From Garcia nutans (lineage: Eukaryota; Streptophyta; Magnoliopsida; Malpighiales; Euphorbiaceae), in contig CANTUV010000033.1 in NCBI GenBank assembly GCA_947685225.1, positions 59,745,001 through 59,809,000 on the forward strand: a stretch of 64,000 bases of DNA. Reading direction: 5' to 3'. Both the position numbers and the translations under genes were made by a program. Position 1 is the stretch's first letter. The number at the start of each line of letters is the position of its first letter. The notes below the pieces were generated by a model. That model saw only the letters and a program-made list of their open reading frames with translations, made no database searches and was not told the DNA's origin. This document shows positions 38,112 to 52,226 of this stretch, in pieces.

Positions 38112-40657
38112 CTACAACTTATCGGCAATCTTTCCAAGAGCATCTGCAAGCTTATTAAGAACCGTAACCAAGCTATCAGCATGATCCTTCCGCTGCTCCC
38201 GGTCCAACTGGAAGTTGTTGTTCTGAGCTTCTAGTTGAGCAGTCAGCATCTTACCATTCTTTTCCAGGACATCAATCAACTGGTTCTGGAGATTGCTTGC
38301 TTCTTCATCCCCATCTGTTGTGAACCGTTTTCTTTTCCTACTCTCGTGTGAAGCAGAACCCACCTCAGGATATGAAGCTGGCTGTTTTTCATTTGTTGTA
38401 CCTGCAGGATGCAAAATGAGCCTGAACAATGGTTTGATTGCTGAAAATAATAAAGTGAAAATTTTGAGTAGTGGCATGAATATTCAACAAATTAGCACCT
38501 CAAGCTTGGAAAAGTGTCAATTAAGATGCATGCAACCGTTGTTCAATATAAAGAAAATCACATTTCCATGCAATGCCATGCAATAATAAGGTCCAGTTTC
38601 AGTAATCAAATGAAATTGAAATAATTTAAAGCATTATTGCATATGATTTGGTTCTAAATTTGGGCAGCTTTTCAAATAACTCAATATTTGTTCAAAGTTC
38701 TGGATCATTTGAACCTGAAGATTTCAAGAAACTTATTTCAATGCAATTGTGATCCACTAAAAGGACTAAGGTGCAGAGAATGGTGCAGTCCTACATACAG
38801 TTCTCTGTCAATTAATGGACCGTAATCACTAATCACGAGTGCGTGTTGATATTTAATGCTCAAATGTCAACTAAAGAACAACCTGAGACCTCTCATCATG
38901 ATTGGAGAACATACTGACAATTTCTGAACAAGTTTTTGACTAATTATGGTTCTAGTCTTCTAGAAAGGGTATAACTGACATGGGGAGAAGCATAGAATAA
39001 TAATATATCTAATGCAACTAGCTGTCATAGGAAAAGCCTAAAGCTGGTTGGCAACGTAAAACCATTTTAAAAGAAGATGGTGAATTAGTTAAAGATCACA
39101 AGAACTAAAGGTTTACCATGACAAGCTAGACCAAATTAAAGGGTATACTCAAAATCCCAAAGGCAATTACAAATTTTGGAGTCACAAACCAGTTGTGAGG
39201 CTGATATAGTTCATTGTGATAAATCATGTTACAAATTCATTTGATAAGCCTGATACAACTTACATTCAACTGAAATTTACACTACAAAATGTTGACAGTA
39301 CGAACCATTGAACCAATAGGCAATAAGAGTTGGACCAATTAATAAGCAAAACAGAATATAAGGAAAAAGGAGGAGAAAATGTTATTTACAAAGGAAAACT
39401 AACTATCATAAAATGGGGGGGAAGAATAGGAATTGCAATTATTACGTTCAATTAAACATAATAGCATTACCTTGAGCTTGATCTGCTCCTAGAGATGGAT
39501 GATACTGCTTTTCTGTATAACAAGAATTTAACATCATCATAAGTAGAAGCTCAATTTAGTTTAGTTTATTATTTCGAAACACTCCGGCCAAACAAACAAA
39601 TACTACATGAAGAGTAGTAAAATATAGGAGAAGGATAAGAACAACCATGGAGGATTTTTCATTTAATAAATAAAATAAAAGAAACATAAAAGAGCCAATT
39701 CCTACCATTATGTGATTACAGCCCCACCAATAGCATCAACTTTACAGCAGCATTTTATCTAAAAAATCTATCTGAACTCCAAGCCAAAAAGAGAAAAAAT
39801 GTACTCACAGATAAACCCTATCAGGAATTAAAGACCAACAACAATTATTGTATAAACCTCGGATAAAGTTTTGTTCTTTTTTTTTATTTATTATTATGAA
39901 AGAAAAAACAAAACAAAATAAAAAGGCCAAACAGCCCAAAAACATAAATATTCCGACTCCAATTACCTGAAATTGGAATCGCAGCAGCAATCCCAACCAC
40001 TGCAGCCTTTATTGGCGAAACCTCCTTAGCCACCGACGACTCTTTTTCCGGGCTCCCACCGGCTTCTTCCTGTTCAAAGTCTGAAAAGAGACCATCTTCA
40101 GCCGCTGCACTCCTACCGCTATCAAAAACAGCCTCCGTGTCCTCTGCCGGAGCAAGAGCCAACGCAAGACCTGGAGCGGCCGCCACAGAAACACCTTCAG
40201 CTCCATCAAGAATATCATAAACCTCCCTATCGAAAAAGCCCGGCAATTTCCTCTCTCTCCTCAAATCATTCCTCATCACCCAAAACGACTCCGTTTCATC
40301 GCGTATCTGAGACTCCCATTCTTTTATCTTCTTATAATCACCCGCTAAATTGCTCCACCTCTTACGGCACTGAACCGGTCCCCGGTTCACCCCATGCCTT
40401 TTGCAGTACGACGAGACCGATGCCCACTTAGGTTCCACCTGAGCCGATCCGAAAGCCATGCCCGCCGTGCGACCTCGTCTGACACGATTCTCGGCGACTT
40501 TCTTGCCTTGTATGAGAACAAGAATCTCTTGCCTAGTCCAGCGAGGGAGTCTAGGGGCTTTGGTGCCGTCATCTCCGCCGTCGATGGAGGGTGGGCGAGT
40601 GTCAACGCCGTTAGTGGCCTCGGAGTTTGGGGTTAAATTTAATTGCTCAAAAGACAT
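38112..40657 (-). CDS. ASR3: ASR3-like trihelix transcription repressor, intact
   Basis: Three exons (39967-40657, 39471-39512, 38112-38401) join into 1,023 nt, 340 residues. The trihelix DNA-binding domain spans about 36-150 (RLPRWTRQEILVLIQGKKVA, EPKWASVSSYCKRHGVNRGP, QCRKRWSNLAGDYKKIKEW). Then come an EAR-type LALAL repression motif in a GLALALAPAED context, an acidic stretch, a basic SRKRKR nuclear-localisation motif, and a C-terminal coiled coil (NQLIDVLEKNGKMLTAQLEA, ending LGKIADKL). Order and ends match Arabidopsis ASR3 (At2g33550), a repressor that dampens immune gene expression after phosphorylation by MPK4. No lesion was found, in contrast to both neighbours. Confidence 0.92.
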
Positions 40658-43600
40658 AATAATTAATGAAAAGGGGTTAATTTTTTGAAGGCACGTGACT
40701 CAAGAGAGATAGAGAAGAAATAACGGCGTTTTGGGGGAGGGTCCGTTACTCATCCTCCCCGTAACAAAGATAAGAGAGAAAGAGAGAGAGAGAGAGAGGA
40801 GAGGGGCAATAGTACTAAACTACAAAGAAGATAGGAGAGTTTTTTTGGGTTTGTGGAAATTGGGTGGTTTATTAGTGTGGGGTTTTGTTTATTTTTACTG
40901 TTTTTTACTGTATAGCTATTGACTAGTGATTACACCCTTAATCCATAATTAAAGTGTATAATTAATTTTGAGTCATTGTCTTTAATACTATCTTTTAATT
41001 AAGTGGGGATTTGATTTTCCTCCTTGAAAAGGCGAGCTAAGCCTTAAGCTAAGATTATTTTGGACATTAAAATCTTTCAAGGGGCACTCTTCTTTTCTTA
41101 TCGGTCCTACTCCTATAATTTTTTTATTTTATATTAATATACAAAACAGTAATCTTTAATTAATTATTCTTTTTATTTTGCAAGTCTGAATTCAAAATTG
41201 AGAAGGAGAGTAAAAAACTTTTCGCTAGTAAAATGGGTATTTTGTTTTATCTATGAATATGAAGAAATTTTCAAAATTTACCTTCTTCTTCTTCTTCTTC
41301 TTATTATTTTCTTATGGAAAATGACATGAATGTATTTTAGTTTTATTCAAGTTTGTTTATTTTTTGCGTATGGAGTGGAATGAAATGGTGATAAGGGCAG
41401 CCTACCCTACAAATAATGAAAAGAAACTATGTGTCTACCCTTCACCACCACTCTCTTATCTTACTTAATCATTATTTGCCCTAATCTTCACTTAATGGCT
41501 AATGCTTAAGCATGGCCCCCTCCATTAAAGCAACTTTTTTGTTGTTTATAATTTGGACAAAAAAATTTTAAGATGTGGTACCAAATAAATATACCTCTTA
41601 GTTTGGCTTTGCCCCCTTCTTTCTTTATATGCTAATTAAATTAAATTAAATTAAAAAAAACACTTATATATTGAAATATAGAACAATACCGAAATATTGT
41701 TTAAAAATAAACATATATTCTTTTAAATAATAAACTTATACTTAATTTGTTTTAGAATTTTTTTAAATATAAAAAATGAAAACATTTAATTTGGCATAAT
41801 TAAGAAGATGGCTCTCATGGGATTAGGCTATTAAAGGGGTTAATGAAGGGTCACAGTCTCCCTGTCATTCAGTGGGGACCAGACCAAGTCGTTGATTCGA
41901 ATGGCCCTTTGCCGCTCTCTAATCCCATTTCCAATGCTCTTTTAGTCTTTTATTATTTTATCTAATTTTTTGAGATAGAATTTGGATATTTTTTACTATT
42001 TGTATTCTTCCTTCCATTTTTTAGCATTTCCTTAAAACATTTTTGGGAAATTTTTATAAGATTTTTCAAAAATTTTATTTTTTTTGTTAATTTTTTTTAG
42101 TATTTTACAAAAAATGTATAATAAACTTACATTAATTGAATAATAAATTTATACAAAAAACCATTTACTACATACAACAACTCATAGTGAACTTTATATA
42201 TATATTATACATAGCTAATAATTTTATAAATTAATAAAAAATTTTGATAAATTTAAATATATTTTTTTCTGAAATGATAAATTGATAATATTGTGAACTT
42301 CTTCTAGTAAATTTATAAAAAATCCAACATTTTTCACTAACATATATTTATTAGATATTAAATTTTTTTGAGATGATAAATTGACAATTAAATTTTTTAT
42401 TTTTTCGATATTTTTTTATCACTTATAAAAAGTATAACAAATTCAAAATAATCTATTGATAAACTTGCAAAAATTATTATATCTATGAGAAAACTCATAA
42501 TAAATTTTGTCTATATTATACATTGCTGATAACTTTGATATTATTTTTTTTAACTAATAAATTTATAATATTGTGAAATTTTGTTTAGCGATTCTATTAA
42601 AAAATCCAACACTTTTCACTAATATACATGTCCATGAAAACTAAAATTTCTCTAAAAGGATCCAAAAATCACTTTTGCTCCCAAGTTATCAATTTAAAAT
42701 GTAATATCCCTGACAGGAAGGATTAGTGTGAGCATGAAAAAGAAGAATTTCAACCTATTTGGTATTTACATTGGGTTAGTAAGGAGTAGCATTATTATTT
42801 GCATGGGTGGGTCCAAAACTTTCATTAATCGCAAAAATTATCTATTAATTATGGCATTTGCTACTAGAAGCAATTAAGGAATTAGTGATGTCCCCCGCGC
42901 CCATTAATTAATTAATGAACTTTAATCTCAATTATTACAGCTCAATAGAAAAACAAAAAAGGGAAAGTGGGTGTGTGATTTGTAAAATGTTGTCGGTGTC
43001 AAACCTTAACTTTGTGGATTTGATGGTTTGGTTTATTTTCAAAGACCACCTTAAAAAAAAATTACCACTGTTTGTATTGGTAATGGACCTAATGGCATCT
43101 CATTGTTCCATACTCTATGGAATGGAACATTTGGCTTTTTAGATTTACTATTTAATTTATTTTTCTCTTTTAAAAAATTCATTTTCTAACATTCATTTCA
43201 ACTAACATTCATTTAAAAAATACCCCTTCACCGTTTATATGCTTTCGATATATATATTTAGTAAATTAAAAATATACTCTATTTTTTGAAATATATATTG
43301 AGTAATATATTTGATATTATATATATATATATATGTAGTAATTAAAAAAAAAGTTTGAAAAACCATGCTGCACAGTACAATTTTCTCAATTAGAAAACCA
43401 AAGAACGCAAAATCTTTGGTTAACTAAATAAAAAAGTCCCAATGACTTGAATCATATTTATAAGCAAGAGAGGAATGCCATAATAATCATCTAAGTTTTT
43501 TGGTAACATGTCACTCTTACATTTAGCAACAAGTTGGTTACATTAGCTCGTACGGCAGCATATATATATATATATAACAAAACAGTATTTGGTAGCAGCA

Positions 43601-46101
43601 GACAAAAATTGGGTGGACACGTGTCAATTCAATATTTGTTCTGTTTGTACAAAGGGTCTTTCATTTGGCGATTGATTCATTAGAATTTTAGGGCACGCAA
43701 TCTGATTTACTTCTTTGCAGTTGTAGGTATAATATATCTTTAGTCCTCAATTATTATAATACCCAAAAAATTAATTATAGAAAATTTAATTCATATTTGC
43801 TAAAAAAATATATCACAAGTGGACCAAATATATTTCATTTCTTGTTCAATGATAAGTTTGGTTGGATAGTAACAAGTCAGCCATTAGATAAATTTAAACT
43901 CTTTTTATTTAGGTAAAAAAAAAATTAAATCTCTTAAATTATCAAGTGTTATAATTTTTTTAATAATTTATTGTTTTAACCAAATATTTATGTAACGCTT
44001 TTGTATTTGATTTGGGTAAAGTGTATCATTCTACTAAAGGAGTCAAATTCATTTTTTTTTAAATATTTAATGCTACTGATTGGTTTCAACATTAACCCTT
44101 CATGTATAATTTAATTAGAGTAGTGTAAGCTTTTTAAGGTGGGTTTAATTTTTTTTTTTTAAAGAAAAGACAAAAAGTCATTGTTTTTTGAAATTGTTTA
44201 TTAAGAGGCTAATCATTTGCCATACTCTTAAAAATGCTTTAAAGATACTATCTCCTCTACTCCATCAAATGTTTTTTGACCAACTCTCCTAGAGTAAAAT
44301 TACAAATACATCCTCAATTCCTTTTGTTTTTCTTTTTACAATTATTCTTTCCGTTTTATTTAAAGTACCATATAAAAAATTTTATTTCATTTTAAACAAC
44401 ACATTTAAAATTTTAATAAAATATTAATTAAAAAATTTTAATACTACCTCTATTATTTATTAAGAAAACTAAAAAATATTATTTAAATAAATTATAATAA
44501 AATTTTTATAAAATATATAATTATTAATTATTTTTTTAATTATTAATTAATACACACTGTTGTTATATGACGCTTAAAATGAAATAAAATATATTATTTT
44601 TCTTAATAAAGAATTACATTTGCAATTCTTCTATTAAAATATTGGCAGTGCAATTATTGGCAATCCACAATTATGTGAAATCCCTTAATTTTACAATTTA
44701 TTCCATTAAAATTCTTAAATTTTCATTGTTAATATTTCTCCCTAAACTTTAATTTAAGTCTCCTTAAAATCCCTACCCCATTCTTTGGCCAAAAAAAAAT
44801 GCTTATGTGGATGACACGTAAAGTCTACGAGGTACCACATAGATCCATGTAAACATTCTTTGTTAGCAAAACATGATAGGAATATTAATAGATATAAAAT
44901 TGAGGTTTAAAAATATTAGTTTTACAGTTGAAAAAAATGGAATGACGGTCAGAGAAATTAATCTCAACTTTTGGCAATGTAGGAAAGTTTCAAAGGCCAA
45001 CCTTTGAGGTTCTTTAAGGGCATAAACATCATTTTGTAGCCAATTACTTATAATAGTGCTAGAGAAAGAAAAGAAATGAACCATCTTTATCAAAGGATAT
45101 GCTACCCCAAATCCCTAGTATATTTTTCTTTTTGCAAAATCTTTGCCTTTACTATTCTTTGATTTTCAACTCTGTTAAGTAGGATTCTAGCGGCAGACAA
45201 GGACTAATATGTATTTGTTTCCACTAAATAGAATTTTTCATATATTGATGTACATATTGCGAGGCACAAGAAGCTAGCATTTTATCCATGGTGTTATCAC
45301 TAAAATCTTTGATTTTACAAGCACAGCTTTTTCACCATTCAATGGCAACATGGCATCAAACAAAATAAATTTACATTTCTGAATATTAGTGCAATCATTC
45401 TTCACTCCCCACTCATTTCTGGATTCAAACAACAAATAATAATCCAAGTTCCGAATTTCACTCTTAAAAAAAACAAACTCATCAATCCTTAATAATTACC
45501 TCAGTAACCAGAAAAGTTCTACATAAGATGACTTTGTTTCTCAAATCAAACTTATATGGATGGATTACAAGACCATTTTACCAATTTGAAAGTACATAAT
45601 TTCCTGTGATAGTATAATAACATTTGACAGCTTTATTGATATGTCAGTAGGATGGTTATTGTCTTGCAATCCAGCCAGGTCGACAACAAATAGTTTCAGA
45701 GAAACGTGATATGATAATAGTGTAATAATTTTCTCACTGTTTATGCATTTTTAATTAATTTCTAAACAAGGATAAAATTCATTATCTTCTGGGAAATTCA
45801 GCAAAGACAATCCATTTCATACCAACGAAAAGAAAAGACAACTGGGCAAAACAAGCAATAGATCACTGAATGGTGATGTTCTTCTCTATATGAATTTCCC
45901 CAAGTATAACATTACAATGCAAACACAGGGAGAAGGTTGGATAAATAAAATTGCAAGAGTTTTAAAGGGGCACCTCCACACCTATAGCAATGAGCATAAT
46001 AAAATTCAAATACAAACCTAATCTGAAGTCAATTATTGGAACCAACAACAACATTGCTTTGTGAAAAGAATAAAACCTGAATTTAGAATCACTTGGCCTG
46101 C
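40658..46101. other. ASR3 upstream region and long AT-rich spacer
   Basis: 40,760-40,810 is a GA-rich microsatellite in the ASR3 leader or promoter; 41,282-41,302 is a CTT microsatellite. The remaining 5 kb is AT-rich with poly-A/T runs and a TA repeat near 43,560. About 45,900-46,101 is probably the old 3' UTR of the SUVH4-like gene. No gene or RNA recognised. Confidence 0.4.
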
Positions 46102-49100
46102 TTAGTATAAACGCCCCCGGAATTCACTTGTACCACAATAGCATGGAAACTTTTTCACTTTCCCATCAGGACCAATAACACTATCAAGCTCATAACCATA
46201 GTCATATTTAAGTTCCTGCTTACAACATTCAACAACCGTTTCATATTTTAAACCATTGTTGACACATTAAAATTAATGTAAGAAAGGGAAATCTAAGGCA
46301 TAGGCTAGCAAAAAACCCGTTATTAGGATCGAAGATTAGTAATTTTTTTGTTAGCCGGAAATTAAAAATGAGAAGCTCAAAAACTAGAACAATATTGCGG
46401 AACTAAAGGAAGAGAATCGCAAATGATAATTACCTGAATTGGAGGTATGTCATCTGCAGCAAATAGCACAATCCGAGCAAGTCTAATGTCATAGTGGGAG
46501 CTCAAAACACACTGTACAAATAGATTAGGCTCACAGCTATGATCAATAAATCTAGTAACATTACCAGAGGAACCTCCATCTATACAAAATTCTGACTCAC
46601 TTTCTGCTCCATTGAATCTATCAACAAGATTACGTGCTCGTACAGAGACATCACCTTGTCGCCTCTGCAAGAAAATGAAAGTAACTTGGTAGAATATGAA
46701 GAAGCAGAAATGGGAAGAATGCTCTAGAAACATGAACTAGAACAAAAATGTAGGCCTGAGTATAAATATGCAATCCCAAGAAGAGTTTGGTTTGTGATAA
46801 CTAATAAAATGGTCATAGGCCGAGTATGCATAGGCTAACTACAATTGAAATTAATCTCATAAATGTTTTCAGCATTAACAGCAGAAAGACCTTTAATCCA
46901 AGTGCTTCATACACTTTTGTTCAAAAGGTGCCACATAAAGCTATTGCAACAAAAAAAATATCAGTAATTCCATGCACCGTTGTTGAACAGCTTCTGAATG
47001 ATTGTATAAGTACCTCTCTACAACCTATCCCATGCATTGTATGCCAGCAATCAATCTGAAATATGAAGTCATTCTGAGAGACATTATCCAATTCCGTGCT
47101 CCTTCTAAGAACTCCTGTATATTCGAGTACTGGAGCACCAGAAGGAATGAAGTCCCAAGACCTAACAGCCCATCCTTTTTTCCTTGTACGGTATACCTGC
47201 TCGAAGAAAATATTTCTCATTAACTGGGAGAACGACTTGATATTAAACGAAAATTTCTTCCTGATTCTACAGGTATAATACCTCAATCTCTGAGATATAC
47301 GGTTGATGCAATTTGGTCCACACCCACAATCCAGGACCACATTCAAACACCACATCCTCTGGTTCAATCAATCTGAAAAAGAACATCAAAAAATGAATAT
47401 TTGTATTAGATAAGAGAAAAATGGTTAATTTCTGAAAAAAATAACTATATCAGAATTGAGGCATGAGAAAAGATTAAAAAATTGAAGCATTAGAAGAGAG
47501 TGTTGCCTATAAGTAAATTAACGACAATTAAAGTCCTTCAAAAAATTAAGAAGTATTTAGAAGTCCTTTCGAGTCCTCAAAAATGTCAACCAGAGCTTGT
47601 GTGTCCACTGAATGTACCAATATGCATTTCTGTAGCAGCCACCACGCTAAAATTGAACCTTGATTCAGGTGTATAGAGTGCAATAAGAAAAAAGGATATG
47701 GATTTTTAGCAATTAACAGCTCAAATCAGAATAATTGCTCTTTAAAACAATATGATTCTGCAATGATCAAATATTGACAGTGCCATACACCATTCAAAGT
47801 AAAGCAGCGAAACAAGATTAGTGCTGGATTTCAAATTTCACCTTCCACCATCTTTGTGCACATATGGGAAGTCAGAACCATTAAGTCGAGCACAGGAACA
47901 AGACCTGGGATTATTACAGCTTCCTTTGCAATTGCATCCAGAAGGACTTTGAGGAATACTCACATTTCTTGCAGCTTGAATAGATTTTGAATATTTAAAT
48001 CCTATAAATTTGAGATGTTATCATCGGCAAGAATCATAAATATAAATGCATTTGACTTATCAATTAGCACAGGCAATAAACTACTGAAATTCAAAAGAAT
48101 GACCAACTAAATAAAGGAATTGAAGAAAGTAAAAGAACAGAATACAGTATATTGCTTTCCTTATCAAAAGGAAAACCAAGGAATGAAAAACTTCCAAGAA
48201 ATTAAGACCAAAACCAAAAAAATAAGTTTTAAATATAAAAAATTTGGTCTTTTCAAGGGAGAGGAGGCATTATGGGAAGAAGTAGTGGTGTGCAAATTTA
48301 TCGAACCTAACCGAACCGAGTGCATTTTGGTCGGGTTCGGTCAATTTATATTGCATACACGAGTGAAATCGGGTTTATATTTTTAAAAAATTTCGGATTT
48401 GGTCGTATTAAGATTTATTTTTCCGATTTAACTCGAACCCGACAGACTCTTATATATTTATATATAAATATATGTATTTTTTTTATTTTTATTAATTAAC
48501 CCGACCGAAACGGACCCGACTCTTATATATTTATATATAAATATATGTATTTTAGTTTATTTTACTACATAACACGACATAAGCCAAACCGACCCGACCG
48601 ACAATATTAAAATAAAGTAGTAATAAATCTAAATATAAAGCTCTAATATTAAATATCAACCTGTTTGAAACCGACCGACCTGACCGAACCCAAAATTAAT
48701 TTGGTTCGGTCGAAGTTTTAAAAAAAATCAGGCGGTTTTGGTTTTATTTTTTTACTCTTTGGCCAGGTTCGGTAGGGCTCCAATCCGACCAAACCCGATC
48801 CATAGGAAGAAAGATATCCATTTTAAGAATACGAACACACGTGTAATTTGATAGCAAAATATGAAAATTCCTTTACTGAACCATGCAAGTCATTTTTTGC
48901 GAAAAAATATACTAATGCACATGGCAATATCATCAGGTATCCCAAACACATGAAACATGCACCTGAAATGATTGTAACTAGCTAATTTTAAAGTGTGTCA
49001 CATTGCGTAACTACAACTAATTGAGAAAGCCTCTCATCGGAAGATACCAAAATAACTTCAAATGAAATCATGAATTCGTTGTTGAATGATCCAACATCAC

Positions 49101-52100
49101 AATTAATTGAAACTTTCTTTAGTAAAAAGAAACCGCATTTTATCAAACCATAAGAAGAGAATACCTTGTAACGGAATGTTATCCAACCACTAAGCATAAA
49201 AGGTCTACTCTTCCAAATTCTCACTCTCCATTTTATGTGCAACTACTATTTGTAATGGCATTTCAAGATAGAGTATTTCATGCTCAAATAAAAATGATGT
49301 CAAAATATTCAAGGGCATTACTGTTCTCAGTCCTGTAAAATTTAAGCCCTGCTTGACTAATAAATGACAACGTTAGCTACCTAGTAACTTCACAAAGTAC
49401 CAAATTGGTTTCAAACTTTAAATTAAGGAGACTCCATATTTTTTAAAACCTTTTATATTGTTAAATTACAGCTCGATGCACTGAAAAAAAAAAGGTAAAA
49501 AAAGAAGTGAACTATTTTAAAGGGTAATTTTTGGACAGTCCTCTGGAATTAGTTTGGAAACATCTTTACACACAAATAACAAACTTCCGAATAAAAATTT
49601 TCAGTTGTTGTTTAAATTTAATTGCCCCAAGCAACTTAAGATATGCTATTAAAGAGACAGATCAAATTGTCAAACTTGGAATTGGAATTCACAACTTCTA
49701 CAAGTGATGCAATAACATACTCTTCCACATTGAACCTATATGATAGAAAACTAGCAAGAAATCCAAATTACCATGATAGTAATAAACAAAAAAACACAAT
49801 TAAAACAAATGCATATATAAGCGGCTAATTATTAGAAAAAAGAAAAAAAGAGAAATAAGTTTTGCTCTACAAGATAAACAATCTGCTAAATAAAGCATAA
49901 ATTAATATGTAAACTTGCCTGCAAGTATAATTGGAGGGTCAATCCTGTTGGTAACTGGAATAGTTAAATCTTCTACACCATAAGACAAGTCCTCACACAT
50001 CAAGCTTGAAACATAAAGCACTGCTATTAGTTCATAACGATTCATATGATGCACATTAAGATAAGCAATATTATTCATTTACAGATTCCATACCCTGGTA
50101 ACTTAGAAAAATCTTTAAATGCTCTTTCCTGCTCAAAACAATCCTAAAACAAAAGCAACAAACAAATCCAACTCAAATAAAATGACAATGAAGCTGAACA
50201 TATTGAAAAATGACATTTATGAGACAGAAATCCATCTATAGCAGTGCATTTCCGTGATAAACTACTATGCAATTCTACCAAAACTACACCAAGCTATTTT
50301 TGGATTAAACAAGAAATCATTCAAAGAGTAAAACTCACTATGCACAGCAAACAAAAAGAATTAGCTTTTGCAGTGCACACTCTCCATCCTCGTTTAGCCT
50401 TAGTGTTTATCTCATTAAACACTGACCAAGCTAATGGGTCCAACAAAACATGCTTCACAAATTGTTAGAAAATATCTAACAGATAGTTTAGAATAAACAA
50501 TTAAAAGGGTTGGGAGGGAAGAAGGAAAAGTGAAAGTCAAAATCCTCTGATTACATGTACAATATTTCCAAAAATAATACTTTCCAGCAAATAAAAGACT
50601 GCTCATTTTTATGCATTTCCACAAAAGATTATTCATAAAGCAATCACCTGAACCAAGAATGGATAATGTTTACTAAGAGCCTTTAAAGTCTGTTTTACTC
50701 TTGCACCAGCCTCTTGGCACATATGATCGGCTAAAAACCTCTTACAGTCCATTGATTTTAAATAAGCATCTTTTGCTAAATCCAATAGTTCTACTTTTTC
50801 ATATTTAACAGATCCTGAAATAGGGATAAGCATACTTCTATTGTCTTGTCTGCCTATGTCTTTCCTAGACACATTAGATACACAGTCTTGCATCGAGTGA
50901 TCAATTTTAGTTTTTTTCTTGGTGGTATTATCTATAGGAAAATATGATTGCCTCTTCCTATCATTGCTTTCACAGATATAAACATTAACTGTTCTGTCTG
51001 ACCACTGGGCCTTTTATCTTTGGGTATATCTTTAAGCCGTGGACTAACTCTTCGTTCTAAAAGAAGTACTTCGGACTTTATCTTTTGCAATTGTTGCACA
51101 ATTTTGTTTCTCACGGCAACATCAACTGCTTCATCATTAGTTTCATCCTTGCTAGAATTTTCCCATTCATCAACGCTACCTTTGCATGTTAGCAACAAAG
51201 GAGAAACAGCCATTAGGCCCAGCACTGTCTCTCGATCCTTTGCACCAGACGTTTGATACATACTATCATCCAAAAACTTTCACAACTTGTCCATCCCAAA
51301 TAAACCTCATCTTTTGAATCTACAATTGCTGTATTATCACGTCCAGTGGATGCAAAACCAAGGGTGAAACCAGATTCAGTACCTCTATCTCCTTCATCTT
51401 TTCTACCTGCATCAAGTAGGCATTCCTTTATTATGCGATCAACTTCAATTCTTTGCTCATTGACATTATTTTTACTCTCACAGAGTTTAGTAGCACCCCG
51501 CTGCCTCCTTTCATTGCTTCCATAAAATGGTTTTTTATTTGCAGGTATATTTTTAAGTCTTGGACTAACTCTTCGCTCCAAAAAGAATCTATTTAACTTC
51601 ATTTTTCGAACTCGTTGCATAATGTTCCTGGTCATGAAAATGTCAGTTTTTGTTTGATCCTCGCCAGCATTATCTTTAGGAGAACCCAATTACCTCTTCC
51701 AACCACTATCGTCAGTTTCTTTCTCAGTTGCATAATCTTTTGAAGCATGTGAGCACCTCCTCTGAACACAGACATAATATGGTCTTTTGTCTGCTGGTAT
51801 ATGTTTAAGTCTAGGGCTAACTCGTCGCTGCAAAAGAAGTCCCTCTGACCTTATCTTTGGAACAGGTTGTATGAGTTTCTTTCTAGCTACATCAACTTTG
51901 GCTTTGTCCGTGCCAGTATTGTGATCAGGAGAATCAGATTGTCTCTTCTGATCATTGTTTCCAGTTTTTCTCGTGCAGATAACATCCTTAGAAGCATAAA
52001 TTTGCTTTCTCCTTCTCCCTACACTGCCATAATATGGTCTTTTGTCTTTCGATATATTTTTAAGTCTTGGACTAACTCTTCGCTCCAAAACAAATCCTTC

Positions 52101-52226
52101 AGACCTTATCTTATGAACTTGCACCGCAATTTTCTTTGTCACACAAAATTTAAGTGCTTTCCTTTGACTTTCATGGTTTTCAGATTTCTTGGTGGAATTA
52201 TTGCTTCCACGATGCACTCTATCCAT
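46102..52226 (-). pseudogene. SUVH4: SUVH4/KRYPTONITE-like histone H3K9 methyltransferase, SRA-less pseudogene
   Basis: The ATG is at 52224-52226. The N-terminal region (50,633-52,226) holds four ERRVSPRLK-type repeats. Pre-SET cysteines are at 47842-48001 (SGCNCKGSCNNPRSCSCARL) and 47282-47372 (CGCGPNCINRISQ). SET exons are 47014-47196 (KKGWAVRSWDFIPSGAPVLE), 46434-46664 (CEPNLFVQCVLSSHYDIRLA) and 46102-46215 (ELKYDYGYELDSVIGPDGKV). Lesions: TAA at 51690-51692; frame breaks near 51,270 and 50,990; one extra G near 47,324-47,335 in ECGP-DCGCG; degraded sequence after QRLRY. No SRA (YDG) domain is found between 50,633 and 49,920, where it belongs. The cofactor motif NHSCEPN reads DHSCEPN, and the post-SET CxCx4C has Phe for the last Cys (CYCGTSEF). 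A further short exon, DCFEQERAFKDFSK, may lie at 50,090-50,144. Active family members bind methylated DNA through SRA and methylate H3K9. Confidence 0.85.
48282..48804. mobile_element. CCGAAC-rich insertion in an SUVH4-like intron
   Basis: A roughly 520-bp segment starting gtagtggtgtgcaaat and full of ccgaacc/gaccgac/ggttcggt words lies in the intron upstream of the pre-SET exon. It is flanked by ggaagaa at 48275-48281 and 48805-48811, a possible target-site duplication. A 33-bp stretch beginning ctcttatatatttatata occurs twice inside (near 48447 and 48521). The left end resembles hAT-type non-autonomous elements, but no matching inverted repeat is seen at the right end. Confidence 0.45.
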
